DNA of 64,000 nucleotides from Dichomitus squalens LYAD-421 SS1 (lineage: Eukaryota; Basidiomycota; Agaricomycetes; Polyporales; Polyporaceae): positions 864,944 to 928,943 of the forward strand of contig NW_006766888.1 of the NCBI RefSeq assembly GCF_000275845.1, written 5' to 3'. Below the pieces are notes generated by a model. It saw only the letters and a program-made list of their open reading frames with translations, searched no databases and was not told the origin of the DNA. Below, piece after piece: positions 39,651 to 49,884 of the stretch (the stretch's first letter is position 1; each line of letters opens with the position of its first letter). The position numbers were made by a program, and so were the translations under genes.

Positions 39651-40227
39651 GGTCCACAGGTAGCGGATGATGATGCCAGGAGATGCTGCACATGCAACAT
39701 ACCACAACAGGCACATTGTAATATTACGAACACTATCCACATTTTGCTCTGTCACTCGCTGCTCGCTACGTATCATAGTAATGTCTTAATTGATGGCTCC
39801 GGAATAGAGAGGGCCCAGCAGCGTGTAACCATTTTGTCACGATATCAGCACTAGTGCTAGTCACTATACGCGGAGGCTAGCTTGTACGTTGAGCTCAGGC
39901 ACGGATATTGCTCAGGTTCCGCGACCTGCAATATATACCGAAGTGACCTTGCCGTTTCCTGCCATGCCGCAAGTCACCAAAGACGCCGGAGCTTCGCCCC
40001 TTGCGCGTTCGACGCGTCCGGACGCGTCCGGTCACTAGCAGTCACGTCGGAGGCAGATTACGTCATGGCCGGCTGCGGCTGCGTCCCTGGGCGCAGCTGC
40101 CTCCGTGACCCCGGGCCACGCCGACTCCATCCTCCTCTCAGAGTCCTGACGTCTTCCTTGTCCCTTTCCCACTAGCATCTCTCTATACATCACAACAACC
40201 GCTTTACCACCAGCACTCGCATTCATC
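39651..40227. promoter_or_regulatory. Intergenic upstream of PMP3
   Basis: This holds the 3' flank of the G-alpha gene and the promoter of PMP3. An 18-bp palindrome with two ACGCGT cores lies at 40011-40028, about 200 bp before the PMP3 start. Confidence 0.45.
40011..40028. promoter_or_regulatory. 18-bp palindrome with two MluI/MCB cores
   Basis: The sequence GACGCGTCCGGACGCGTC reads the same on both strands. It contains ACGCGT at 40012-40017 and 40022-40027, the core bound by MBF-type factors in yeasts. Whether it acts in this promoter is unknown. Confidence 0.5.
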
Positions 40228-40885
40228 ATGGTTCGCGGCTCGGACGTCCTTCTCATCGTTGTATGTATTTTGTTCACGTCATTCAGGCCATTGCACCGCC
40301 TCCGCATATGTTCGAGAATATGGAGCTGAGCTGATTCCTGCGTCTATAGGTTGCTATCCTTTTCCCCCCTGCCGCAGCGGCATTCATCACTGGTTGCAGC
40401 TGTGACCTCCTCATCAACATCCTCCTGACTGTGTGAGTGTTCCAAGTCCCAACCGGTCGAATCAAGTTAGACGGCGGTGACCCGCCTGAGACATGTCGAT
40501 CGGTATACGTATGCGAGATACTCACCGATGCCGTTCTTCTCATATGCCACCTCTTGGCTGTTTTCCCCTGGATTAGCCTCGGGTATCTTCCAGGACATCT
40601 GGTAAGCAACCTCATCTGAAGCCTTGTGCATACAATTCCTAATGCTGCGTTGCGCAGCATGCCTTCTGGTTAATCTACAAGAAGATGCAGGCCGAGGAGC
40701 GCTACGGCCGTGGCGGATACATCTGTGCGTCGTTACATCCATTTCGTTCTAGACGTAGACTGAGGAGGGATGCAAACCTAGATGTGGGCAATGGCGAGTA
40801 CCAGCCAGCTGCCTACCAGCAGGCACCCGGCGGTGTTCCCCCGCAGCCGAACTACGGTGCTACTGGCGGTGCATACACCCACTAA
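40228..40885 (+). CDS. PMP3: Pmp3 family plasma-membrane proteolipid
   Basis: A small stress-linked membrane protein that affects membrane potential and salt tolerance in yeast. Five exons: 40228-40260, one starting at 40350, a tiny one (VLGYLPGHL, ending before the GTAAGC near 40602), one beginning HAFWLIYKK, and the last (YVGNGEYQPAAY) ending at 40885. Two membrane helices are visible: VAILFPPAAAAFITGC with CDLLINILLTVLG, and PGHLHAFWLIY. Unlike the roughly 55-residue yeast protein, this one has a hydrophilic Gln/Pro/Gly-rich tail of about 45 residues, a variant common in fungi. Confidence 0.92.
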
Positions 40886-42030
40886 GCGCGGTTCTGAGCC
40901 TAAGGGTCGAGCCTGCGTATTCGCGTTGCCTAGGTCGATAGAAATGGTTACATGGTTTCACGGACCGACCTTCTTGTTTGCTGCTTTTCCCTGTAACGAG
41001 TTTGTAGTGTTGTATGTAGGCGTCGAGATGTGTAATGATTTCTCTTTGGGAGACACGCCACACTTGAAGTTTACGATTCACTTACTTCGGCTCGATTTTT
41101 GGGAGGCTGTGTTGTCTGCGTCGGGATACTATAATCATATCGGCTGCAAGTCGTAGGGTGAGTCTGTAATGCTCGATAATCCACAATACTCAACATCTCC
41201 GATATAGATGTCCCACATATCCGCGTAATTGCACTCGTTAGATAGAGCAAACCGTCTATGAAACAGTATATAAGAGAGCCCGGTTGGATCATCAGCCGCC
41301 CGGTCGCTCCAGATAGTTTGATCTGATCAGGCCCACAAACACTAACGCATGCGCAAGGGTCGTATGCCAGATGAGACTCACAACATCCATTGTTGGGACA
41401 GCATCATTTGGATTTGGCCAGGACTATCTCTCGAATTGTGGGGATGGTTGCGACAGTCTCGTCCTCCAAGGGTCCCGCGCCAGGTGCCGTTGCTTGTCAT
41501 GTATTGCAGGCAAGCTCTAGGACAATACAGCTTTGACTTTGCTGAATATTCCATTCAAGGGCTACCTACGCATTGGCTAGATGGGCATGTATTTCGACGT
41601 GACTGGAGGAGGGTCATCCTAGTCGACGGCTTCGTCAATGACCGGGAGGTGACACCGCCGTCTTTTGTTTGTTTGTAAGCCCCATGAACCTACTCCCGTA
41701 GACGATATCTGATAAGCAGAAACATACTTGGGGACCCGAAAGAAAGAAGGGCAGATATGCGCCGGAGTTTGAACAGAGCAGGTCGAAGCGTGCTGATAAA
41801 AGGCGCCCTTCTCCGCTTTACACCTTCCTCCTCCACCACCACATCTCCACTCTCCTCCTTCGAGCACCTCTGCGCCGGGTAAGCTTATTTGACTCCTTAT
41901 GCATTGGATTGAGTCGTCATGACCGCTATTACTCTCTAGATCGCGAGCTCCACAGTCCTAACCACCTCCGTCCGCTGGCCTTCGAGCTCCCCTCCATCGA
42001 AAAGGCCATCTCCAACAAGCCCTGCCGCAC
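40886..42030. other. Intergenic, F-box promoter and leader
   Basis: The right part is the F-box gene's promoter and 5' UTR with a likely leader intron. A TATATAAG stands at 41267-41274 ahead of a 110-codon frame (41349-41678, +) with no motif, which I do not call. Confidence 0.4.
41796..41939 (+). promoter_or_regulatory. TATA-like box and 5' UTR intron of F-box gene
   Basis: An ATAAAAGG at 41796-41803 is followed by a CT-rich leader. A good donor (GTAAGC at 41879) and an acceptor after a pyrimidine run (AG at 41938-41939) define a 61-nt intron in the 5' UTR. This is inferred from sequence only. Confidence 0.45.
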
Positions 42031-43905
42031 ATGGCTTCCGCCCCTCCAACCGAAATACTTTGCCAGATATTCCACCTCGTCCGTCGGGACGCGTTGGACC
42101 ACGACGAGGCGGATATGTCGTGGGCGAGCTTAGCGTGCGTCAGCAAGCATTGGCGTAATGCCTTGTATGGCGACCCCTCCATGTGGACGAACCTCTTCTT
42201 TCGGCCACACACCCCTCTACTCACCATTGCCGTGGTTCTGAGGCGTTCAGGGCTCCTGCAGGGGTTGCAAGTCACAGTCGATGCAGGTCACGGGGTTCGC
42301 CAAGACGGCTGGTTCCGAACACTATTTCGAAACCTCCACTACGCGCAATTGCCGATCTCGGAGAGTGTTACCTCTCTACGGATTCGGTGGCACGTCACCG
42401 TGCGTGCGGAGGCGTTCGATGTCGTGGAGGCGCTGCGCGCGGACCACGTCCAGGCGCTGCAGCTGGAAGAGTATGCCGAGCCATTGTCTGAAGCGCGATC
42501 GCTGAGCTGGAGCGAAGACGTCTGGGGCTCCGATACCGATGTAGACGAGGAGGATGAGGAGGACGAGGATGAGGAGGATGAGGATGAAAAACGAACAGAG
42601 GCTAACGGCTGGGATTGTGGTGAGTCGGATAGTCCGCCTGACAGCGCGTCCGAGACTTCGGACGAGTCCGAGGTCGACAGCGAGGATTCTGTTTCGCAGT
42701 TCGCGGAAGACTACGCGGACGCTACACAGCCTGGTGACACGTTTGTTGTCGACGAGGACCCGGAAAGCCCGAGGATCTTGAAGCTGCCTCGTCTCCCTAG
42801 CCTGGAGGCCCTGGACACATCGGGCATCTTGGTGGATATACCGCAGCAGGTCAAGGAGAAGCTGGTCCTCTTGAATCTCTCCTCCACCGTGTCTTACTAT
42901 GAAGACTTCGTATTGGCAGGGCATCCTCAATCTTGGCTGCTCGATACGCTGGAGGGATGTACACACCTTCAGCGCTTATCGTTGGACTACACGCTCCCGA
43001 TCGAAGATGACCACCCGGCGTTTCGCCCAATCGTGCTACCGAGGCTCGAGTACCTCTTCATCGAAGATCGCCTAGAGTATATGGAGGAGCTCGTTCCTTT
43101 CTTCCTGCATCCCTTCCCCACTGTCGAGTTTCGGGCCGTTCTGGGACCGGGTCAAGTTTTGTACCAAGCGCAAAGCGGAATATTCAGCAGCAACTTCCCC
43201 TCAGGCATGGGCGAACCCATCACGGCCCTCGACTTACGCGTCGACGGCCAGTTCACCGTCAAGGGCTGGCCAGGCGAAGATGCTGATCACCTCGAGGCCC
43301 GCCAGAGCTCAACGGGTACCTTTGACACCACCGGGTGGACGGCCATCGATCGCGCCGCGCTGCTTCCCAGCGCCGTAGAGAAGCTCTCCCGCATCGTTGA
43401 CTCGGCGCGGATAGTTCATCTCTCGATTCACATTTCGCCTGTCCGCCAGTATCAGGACTCCTGCGTGTATTGGCAGCCCCACGTCATTCAGGCCTTCCCC
43501 AGTATACGCCGGTTCGCGTTGGGCAGCCGTTGGGCTGTGAAGGCGTTCATTCGGGACGCGTGCAAGGAAGCAGAGCCCCTGGCACGTTGGACCGACCTGA
43601 ACGAACTCAACTTCTGTCTGGGGGAGGTCAGCGAGTCTGTTGTGCAGTTCATCGAGCCGTTCTGGGAGAGGGTCCGCTTGTCGAAACCTGACTCAAGGCT
43701 CGTCTTGCGACTGCATCCTGATGCTGAGCGGATGGCGTGCCCCGACCGGCTGCAATCGCTGAAGCTCCTTGCTCAGAGCCCGGACTCGAGGAAGCGGCTC
43801 GAGCTCGTGACCGATTGCTGCGAAACATGTGGCACGTCCGAGCCATTCGACGATGCTGTGTTCTGCATCGATCCGCGCAAACTTACTCTAGCACCATCCT
43901 ACTAG
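42031..43905 (+). CDS. F-box protein
   Basis: A single uninterrupted frame of 624 residues, unusual here because most neighbours are heavily spliced. The F-box is at residues 4-50 or so (PTEILCQIFHLVRRDALDHD, then WASLACVSKHWRNALYGDPS), which would bind Skp1 in an SCF ubiquitin ligase. Residues 170-190 or so are a pure Asp/Glu run, followed by a Ser/Asp-rich acidic patch to about residue 240. The rest has LRR-like leucine spacing without a clean repeat, typical of the large, fast-evolving F-box families of Agaricomycetes. The C-terminus has a CCETCGTSE patch. The target protein is unknown. Confidence 0.88.
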   Translation: MASAPPTEILCQIFHLVRRDALDHDEADMSWASLACVSKHWRNALYGDPSMWTNLFFRPHTPLLTIAVVLRRSGLLQGLQVTVDAGHGVRQDGWFRTLFRNLHYAQLPISESVTSLRIRWHVTVRAEAFDVVEALRADHVQALQLEEYAEPLSEARSLSWSEDVWGSDTDVDEEDEEDEDEEDEDEKRTEANGWDCGESDSPPDSASETSDESEVDSEDSVSQFAEDYADATQPGDTFVVDEDPESPRILKLPRLPSLEALDTSGILVDIPQQVKEKLVLLNLSSTVSYYEDFVLAGHPQSWLLDTLEGCTHLQRLSLDYTLPIEDDHPAFRPIVLPRLEYLFIEDRLEYMEELVPFFLHPFPTVEFRAVLGPGQVLYQAQSGIFSSNFPSGMGEPITALDLRVDGQFTVKGWPGEDADHLEARQSSTGTFDTTGWTAIDRAALLPSAVEKLSRIVDSARIVHLSIHISPVRQYQDSCVYWQPHVIQAFPSIRRFALGSRWAVKAFIRDACKEAEPLARWTDLNELNFCLGEVSESVVQFIEPFWERVRLSKPDSRLVLRLHPDAERMACPDRLQSLKLLAQSPDSRKRLELVTDCCETCGTSEPFDDAVFCIDPRKLTLAPSY

Positions 43906-44201
43906 GTAACTACAACGGCACGACGCTTTACCTTATCTTTACATTATCGACACCCATGAGTTCACTACTACTATGCTGCTTCATGCTTTCCGTATGTAAC
44001 ACCACCTCACGTCAGCGGACTCGGCATCCTTACATCGTTGTATCTACTAGTACACGTCCCTCCACGTAGCTACGCCTGCACTCGCAATATAATGACAATT
44101 GATATCGAACATCTTGCGCCTCTCTGCGACATGATGATACACTTCACAAGTAACTCCAGCAGTAGAAGTTGTCACCATGTCGCGTTTCAGGGTCGCTACC
44201 G
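43906..44201. other. Short convergent intergenic stretch
   Basis: It separates the stops of the F-box gene (+) and the immunomodulatory-protein gene (-). No feature is seen. Confidence 0.5.
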
Positions 44202-44537
44202 CTAGTTCCACTGGGCGATGAGGTACTGGTTCCCGCTCTCGGGGTCGACGACATACACCCGGATGCGGTTGCTGTCCGCGATGCCGTACCCGCCGTTGTA
44301 CTCGAGGAAGTTGACCTTCTGCGAGCCGTCCGGTTGGATCGAGTACGACTTGCGCAGGCCGAGGTCCTTGTCCCCGACGATGACGCGGTACTGGTATGCC
44401 TTGTCGTCGAGGACGTGCGGGAAGGTGACGTTGTCGACGTAGGAGGCGGGCGAGCCGCGGCCCCAGGCGGGCGTGTAGTCGAAGTGCACGCGCTGATGCT
44501 GCGCCGCGAGGGCGAGGAGGACGGAGGTGTCGACCAT
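44202..44537 (-). CDS. Fungal immunomodulatory protein (Fve/LZ-8 family)
   Basis: A single exon encodes 111 residues, the usual length of the family. Hallmarks in order are the hydrophobic N-terminal helix (MVDTSVLLALAAQ), VHFDYTPAWGRGSP, YVDNVTFPHVL, DKAYQYRVIV, SQKVNFLEYNGGYGIAD, and the C-terminal YLIAQWN. Known members are small, lectin-like, Ig-fold proteins without a signal peptide, whose N-terminal helix drives dimerisation and which act on mammalian immune cells. Their role for the fungus is not settled. I chose the start at 44537 because it fits the family N-terminus; the frame is open further upstream. A TATA box and a leader intron lie upstream, and a hAT transposon begins about 515 bp upstream. 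Confidence 0.93.
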   Translation of the reverse strand: MVDTSVLLALAAQHQRVHFDYTPAWGRGSPASYVDNVTFPHVLDDKAYQYRVIVGDKDLGLRKSYSIQPDGSQKVNFLEYNGGYGIADSNRIRVYVVDPESGNQYLIAQWN

Positions 44538-45052
44538 GGTTGCTACTAGATGAATGGGAGGGAATTCAGTACAGCGGGCGAGATGGAGTGTGGGAATAGG
44601 TGAGTCGGACCTGTTGCCTTCTGAGAGGTCTGCAATGTGGGCTGTCGTTAGCAGAGCGATCCACTGGGTCGAATGCAGAGGGCTTACCGGATTAGATGGG
44701 TGCAAGCGAACACTGAAGAGTACGAACATCAGATTGACTGTCTTTTATACAGGTAGACCAGCGCACAGTCCGCCATGGTGTGGGACACAGCATCGTGAAC
44801 CCTTCTGCGCAAATGTAGAAGACAGTCCCCGGGAAATTGGTGCATATCAGGTGTTCAACCCGGTCCAAGGAAACACCGTAACCTCTCGATGCAGATGTCA
44901 ACACTAGGGATCGCCACTGACACTTGCACTGTATAGAAGACTGCAACGAAGCTCCCATGATGCTTGACAGGCTCTCAATAATGCCTAAAGATGTGCTGAT
45001 CACGTACGATAACGATATGAGGGTAGATGGCGCTGGTCAGGTGGATCGAGGG
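44538..45052. promoter_or_regulatory. Promoter region of the immunomodulatory gene
   Basis: On the minus strand a TATAAAAGA box is at 44749-44741. A donor GTAAGC at 44687-44682 and acceptors near 44642 or 44630 suggest a leader intron of 46-58 nt. The hAT insertion target (45045-45052) closes this region on the distal side. Confidence 0.5.
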
Positions 45053-47933
45053 TAGTGTACGCGGCAAAATGCTGCCATTCTGCCGCTGCCATTCTGCCAG
45101 TGGCAATTGCCATTTTGCCAGCGGACCTTCCCTGGCAGATATTGGCAGATATATAAGCGCCTGATGAATATATTTGGAAATACCGTTATACTGGCGTGAG
45201 CTGGTGTTCAAAGTTCCCTTCTGTGGACACGTCACATCGTCTCTAGCGGCTTCTATGTCCCAATCCGCCAGCGCCCAATCCTCCAACAAGGGACGGAAGC
45301 AGCCTGCTGTCGTCACTAGCAACTTCACACGCTTAGAGGCTGTCAGTAACAAGTCAAACCGCTTCTTTTGGCAATGCAAGCACTGCGGTCCAACCTCACA
45401 GTATGGTGCTCGCATTGAAGGCCGCGACAATAACCTTCTCAATCACCTGGTGGACTCCAAGAAATGCCCAAAAGCTCCGCACTCTGTTCGCTGTGATGCC
45501 GGAATAGCCCTCCGTGCCAAGGGTGCTGTTGATCCAGCAACGGTTCCTCTGCCGGATGAGGTCACACCCGAAACCACCAGCACCCCCACAGACTCAAACT
45601 CCACAGGAGGTGGTACTTCCGAAGCCCCAGACTCTGTGCCTGTCCCAGCCAAGCGACGGAGAGCAGACTTAAATGGCTACTTCGACCGCACGCTGTCAGA
45701 AGCACAGCAGACGAAAGCGGATATAAAGCTTCTTCGGTGAGTTATTATTCACATAACCCTCTGAGAATACCTGTTAATATCGTGTGAACAAGCTATATTG
45801 TCCATGCAAACGCCTCCTTCCGCACCTCCGGCAATTGGTATTTCGTTGACTTTGTGCACGAGATCCGGCCATCGTACACACCTGCATCTCCCTACGTTCC
45901 CATCGGCTGCTCGATATGGAGAGTGTTCGAGTGTGGGATGAGGAGATGAAGCGGCTTGAGAAACGGAATTTCTTGACATTTCTCTTTGATGGGTGGGAGG
46001 ATTGCCTAAAGCGGTCGTTGTATGGCTCTATAGCGGCCGAGGTAAAACAACATCCCACCGTACTGAGTCTTGATGATTTGTCAGGCAAACGGGGAAACGT
46101 TCCAACATTGATCGAGACCACACAACGTGCAACCTCAACTATGGGGTTAAGTGACATGAAGAAGTTCATTGCCGCCACAACAGACAACCCGACAACAATG
46201 CAAGCATATCGACGAGAGCTACAAAAGCTATACCCTTGGCTTCTAGTAATCATTTCCCTTTTGCAATTCGCTAATCCACTAATACCCCGATTCACAGACA
46301 TTTGCCTGTTTCCTTCATGGTCTTAACACGATCATCGGTGAGATCTCAACATTCGCCAAGATGAAACAGGTTATCAAGAAGGTGACCGAAGTTGTGACGT
46401 TCTTCAATCGTTCTCACTACTGGGGTGGACAACTCAAAGGGGAGGCATTGAAACACGGAATCAAGACATCGCTCAAGCAGAATTGCGAGTCCCGGTGGTA
46501 TGCCCTCGTTCTGCACTGCATGAGTGTCCAGACCTATCGGTAAGCAACCTCTAGAGGGCAGGATACCTATCTTACGATTAATCTGTACTTAGGCCAGCCC
46601 TCATCGCTATCTGCATAAGGGAGGATGCGTTACGCCCTCCTGACAAGTTGTCACCCATTCCGAGGTCTATCTACGACATCGTAGTTACGAATGGCAACTT
46701 ATTCTGGCCTGCGATCGCTCAGTTCATCCGGACCGTAAAGCCTCTTGTCGACGCGATCGGAAATGTTGAGTCGCGCGATGCGACTTTGGCCGACTGCATG
46801 CTCGAGCTCATCCGGTGCGCACGAGCTATGACGCGTCTCACCCTTCACGACAGTGATGAGGTGGGGTTCTGGTTGCACTCTAAGGCTGTCTTCAACCGCC
46901 GCTTTTACGAAATGGACACCGCACATCACTCCCTCGCCCTCTTTCTCCATCCCCTATGCCGCCGCCTCGCTGTCTCCCAGGTCGCAAATGGCCGCAGCTT
47001 CGAGCTCATGAAGAAGACCGCCTTGGAAATCGCCCAGAGGTGGAGCTGGCCTCTACCCCGGGCGAAAGCTCTCAAGGCGGACCTCGAGGCATACTATAAA
47101 TGCGAAGAACCGTTCACCGGTGGCGATGCCGACGCTCTCAAGTGGTGGACAAACTTACCTGTCGACGCCGCAAAGCACCCTCTGAAGGCCCTTGCAAGAG
47201 CCCTACACTCCATCGTACCCCATGCTGGCGATATTGAGCGGCTCTTCTCGGACCTGGGCGGTACGCAGTCAGTAAAACGTTGCCGCCTCTCGGTCGACAC
47301 CTTCGAGAAGCTCGGTAAGCTTCGGTCAAACCTCTCCCGCCATCTACACCAAAAGCTCGCCCTCAATGGGGTCCCCATTCGTCGCAAGCACTCCCACATG
47401 CACACTCGACCAGAGAGCGGCATCGACACAGAGCTCGCCGCTGACCTCGATGAAGACTTCACGTGGGTACCACCACTCACCATTGCCAGAGAGCCATCGG
47501 AGGCTCTGGAGGGCCCAGAGGACACAGATCTGGATGATCTGGAGAAGGCTTTCAAGGAGTTTGAAGAGGAGCTTCGAAACCGCGACCTGAACTCGGAGGT
47601 GACCATTGATGGCCATGAGGTGCTTGAGGGCGAGCTGTACGACTTTGAGGAGCTTGAGAAGGTAGACAAGAATGTGATTCCGGTGGCAGTTGAGGAGGAG
47701 ATCACAGTGCTTGTGGGTGGAGAGGCTGAACAAGGTGATACTTGGACCATAGAGGATGTATAGACGGTAGACAGCAGCCATTGCACATCGGGAACAGGTT
47801 ACGGTGAACGTCCGATATCTGATGTGGGCGTCTATATATTTGCCAGTATTTGCCGCCTCTGGCAATTGCCATATCTGCCATATCTGCCGGCAAAATGACC
47901 CAAAACATTTCTGCCATGTACACTAATCGAGGG
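45045..47933 (+). mobile_element. hAT transposon with perfect 8-bp TSD
   Basis: The element runs 45053-47925 (2,873 bp). It is flanked by identical 8-bp duplications atcgaggg at 45045-45052 and 47926-47933, the length made by hAT transposases. Its ends are short inverted repeats: TAGTGTACgcGGCA on the left, and the right end read backwards is TAGTGTACatGGCA (two mismatches in 14). A 12-bp palindrome TGGCAATTGCCA lies 48 bp inside the left end (45101-45112) and 54 bp inside the right end (47860-47871), with several TGCC/GGCA motifs around both. The perfect duplication points to a fairly recent insertion. Confidence 0.93.
45255..47763 (+). pseudogene. hAT transposase, apparently frameshifted
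   Basis: Four exons: 45255-45736, 45793-46245, 46298-46539 and 46593-47763. Exon 1 has a BED-type zinc finger (CKHC, with NLLNHLVDSKKC after it) and a basic tail. Exon 2 has NWYFVDFVHEIRPSYT and, in another frame, LTFLFDGWED, whose Asp fits the first catalytic residue of the hAT RNase-H-like core. Exon 3 has CFLHGLNTIIGEI and HYWGGQL. Exon 4 has the dimerisation block with GDIERLFSDLGG, whose Glu fits the third catalytic residue, and then an acidic tail. Between the two parts of exon 2, near 45893-45897, the conserved words switch frame with no room for an intron. This implies a one-base deletion or a sequence error. If real, the copy is non-autonomous. Confidence 0.8.
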
Positions 47934-48452
47934 CGCGTTTGCATTAGGGGTAGTCAAAGATGGCGGTTCGGTGGACAATTCGAGGGAACGATTCGGGAGA
48001 CGATTCGAGAAGGGGGGAATCCGCGATTCTGCCAGAATCACGTCGAATCGCCGGTGCGAGTCTGGAGGAGCACCGCACACCCGAATCGCGATTCTCTGCA
48101 CTCGATTCCCTCAGCCCGACCTCGGATAAGCCCTTTTAAAATAGGTTATATGTCGAAATTGTACTGGGGTTTGTCTTAGCACGTCTTACGAGCGACCATG
48201 GCCCTACTGCAAGCTTGCCGCTTCTCTACTTTTATCAGAATTGCTGGTCTACAGATTCCCTCCACCTTCAAATGTCCAATCAAACCGAAAACCCTACTGT
48301 CAGAAAGTCTGGCCGTCTCACTTGGCAACCTTCTGCTGGCTCTGGCACGAAGACCGGGAATCAAGTGCGCCGTGTGTCTGTTTGATGAAATGGATAGATT
48401 TTCTCTGAGGTCCCAAGAGCTGTAACGAAGCATAGTAGGGGGGGAGAGCAAC

Positions 48453-49694
48453 GCGGCACACGGAGAGAAACCGTCGCGCGAGGATGCATGGACTACACTA
48501 GGGTAAAGTTTGAAAGTCGGAATAATGAACCCGGTGTTTATTAACAGGTTATTAACATGTTAATTAACGGTTCAAAAGCCCAGGGGTCTATCAGCCCGGT
48601 TATATATTGTTCAAAAGTCCGGTCGGAGGCTGTAGGCGTAAGATACCGAGTTCAAGGTAGATGGCGAGGTTAATCTCCGTGCCTAAGCCTTGCGCATGCT
48701 TTTGTGCGACCCAGATGATGGAGACAAGGATTACAATGAGGATAGGGTAGCAGATTGCGAGCCAGGCAAGATGATAGGACGCGTGGTGATCATCGATTCA
48801 ATACGACTGTTAATAAACCTCGGCGGCGTTAGAAAATCTTCTTAACAGTTAATAACACAAGAGTTAATAACAGTTATTAATCCCGGTTAGAAACGGCCTG
48901 ATTCGGGGCGCCTGTTCATAACTCTCTGTTCGAAAACGATTCTTTTTCTAACCATACCCTNNNNNNNNNNNNNNNNNNNNNNNNNNNNNNNNNNNNNNNN
49001 NNNNNNNNNNNNNNNNNNNNNNNNNNNNNNNNNNNNNNNNNNNNNNNNNNNNNNNNNNNNNNNNNNNNNNNNNNNNNNNNNNNNNNNNNNNNNNNNNNNN
49101 NNNNNNNNNNNNNNNNNNNNNNNNNNNNNNNNNNNNNNNNNNNNNNNNNNNNNNNNNNNNNNNNNNNNNNNNNNNNNNNNNNNNNNGCGGCACACGGAGA
49201 GAAACCGTCGCGCGAGGATGCATGGACTACACTAGGGTAAAGTTTGAAAGTCGGAATAATGAACCCGGTGTTTATTAACAGGTTATTAACATGTTAATTA
49301 ACGGTTCAAAAGCCCAGGGGTCTATCAGCCCGGTTATATATTGTTCAAAAGTCCGGTCGGAGGCTGTAGGCGTAAGATACCGAGTTCAAGGTAGATGGCG
49401 AGGTTAATCTCCGTGCCTAAGCCTTGCGCATGCTTTTGTGCGACCCAGATGATGGAGACAAGGATTACAATGAGGATAGGGTAGCAGATTGCGAGCCAGG
49501 CAAGATGATAGGACGCGTGGTGATCATCGATTCAATACGACTGTTAATAAACCTCGGCGGCGTTAGAAAATCTTCTTAACAGTTAATAACACAAGAGTTA
49601 ATAACAGTTATTAATCCCGGTTAGAAACGGCCTGATTCGGGGCGCCTGTTCATAACTCTCTGTTCGAAAACGATTCTTTTTCTAACCATACCCT
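48453..49694. repeat. 508-bp identical repeat flanking 226 Ns
   Basis: Bases 48453-48960 recur, as far as I can compare them, without mismatch at 49187-49694, an offset of 734. The space between is exactly the N run 48961-49186. The break falls one base before the end of the nested MITE, not at a biological border. This looks like a gap-closing or scaffolding artefact that counts the same sequence twice. Confidence 0.8.
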
Positions 49695-49703
49695 AGACTA
49701 CAC
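49225..49703. mobile_element. Nested 463-bp hAT-type MITE
   Basis: The complete copy runs 49233-49695, with ends TAGGGTA and TACCCTA. It is flanked by the 8-bp duplication gactacac at 49225-49232 and 49696-49703. The inside is AT-rich, with many GTTATTAA-like words and no coding frame. It sits inside the larger inverted-repeat element, so it inserted later. An identical, slightly truncated copy (48499-48960) stops at the N gap. Confidence 0.78.
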
Positions 49704-49884
49704 TGATTTTGATATCACAGACGCCCGAAGGCCTGACCGACTCAAGAATTTACCCTGGAATCGACCCGTAGAAACGTGGGGTGGTCAAAGTGCCCACACG
49801 AATCCAGGACGATTCCATTCGACGGAATCGCTGCAGAATCGCTCGACGAACCGTCCTCCGAACCGCCATCTTTGACTACCCCTA

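Larger units (their letters stand above)
47945..49884. mobile_element. Element with 25-bp perfect inverted repeats, TA flanks
   Basis: A 25-bp terminal repeat beginning GGGGTAGTCAAAGATGGC at 47947-47971 is matched exactly, in reverse complement, at 49858-49882. Imperfect pairing continues about 20 bp further in. TA stands on both sides (47945-47946, 49883-49884), which fits a Tc1/mariner- or PIF-type insertion. No transposase is visible. Removing the duplicated block plus gap (734 bp) and the nested element with its duplication leaves about 730 bp, so it is a MITE-like, non-autonomous element. It starts 13 bp after the hAT target duplication. Confidence 0.75.

Noticed and set aside
41349..41678. 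110-codon frame behind a TATATAAG box
   Set aside because: The TATA-like word alone is weak support and the peptide has no recognisable feature.
48453..49694. Biological tandem duplication of the MITE region
   Set aside because: The copies are identical and separated only by Ns, with the break not at an element end. An assembly artefact explains it better.
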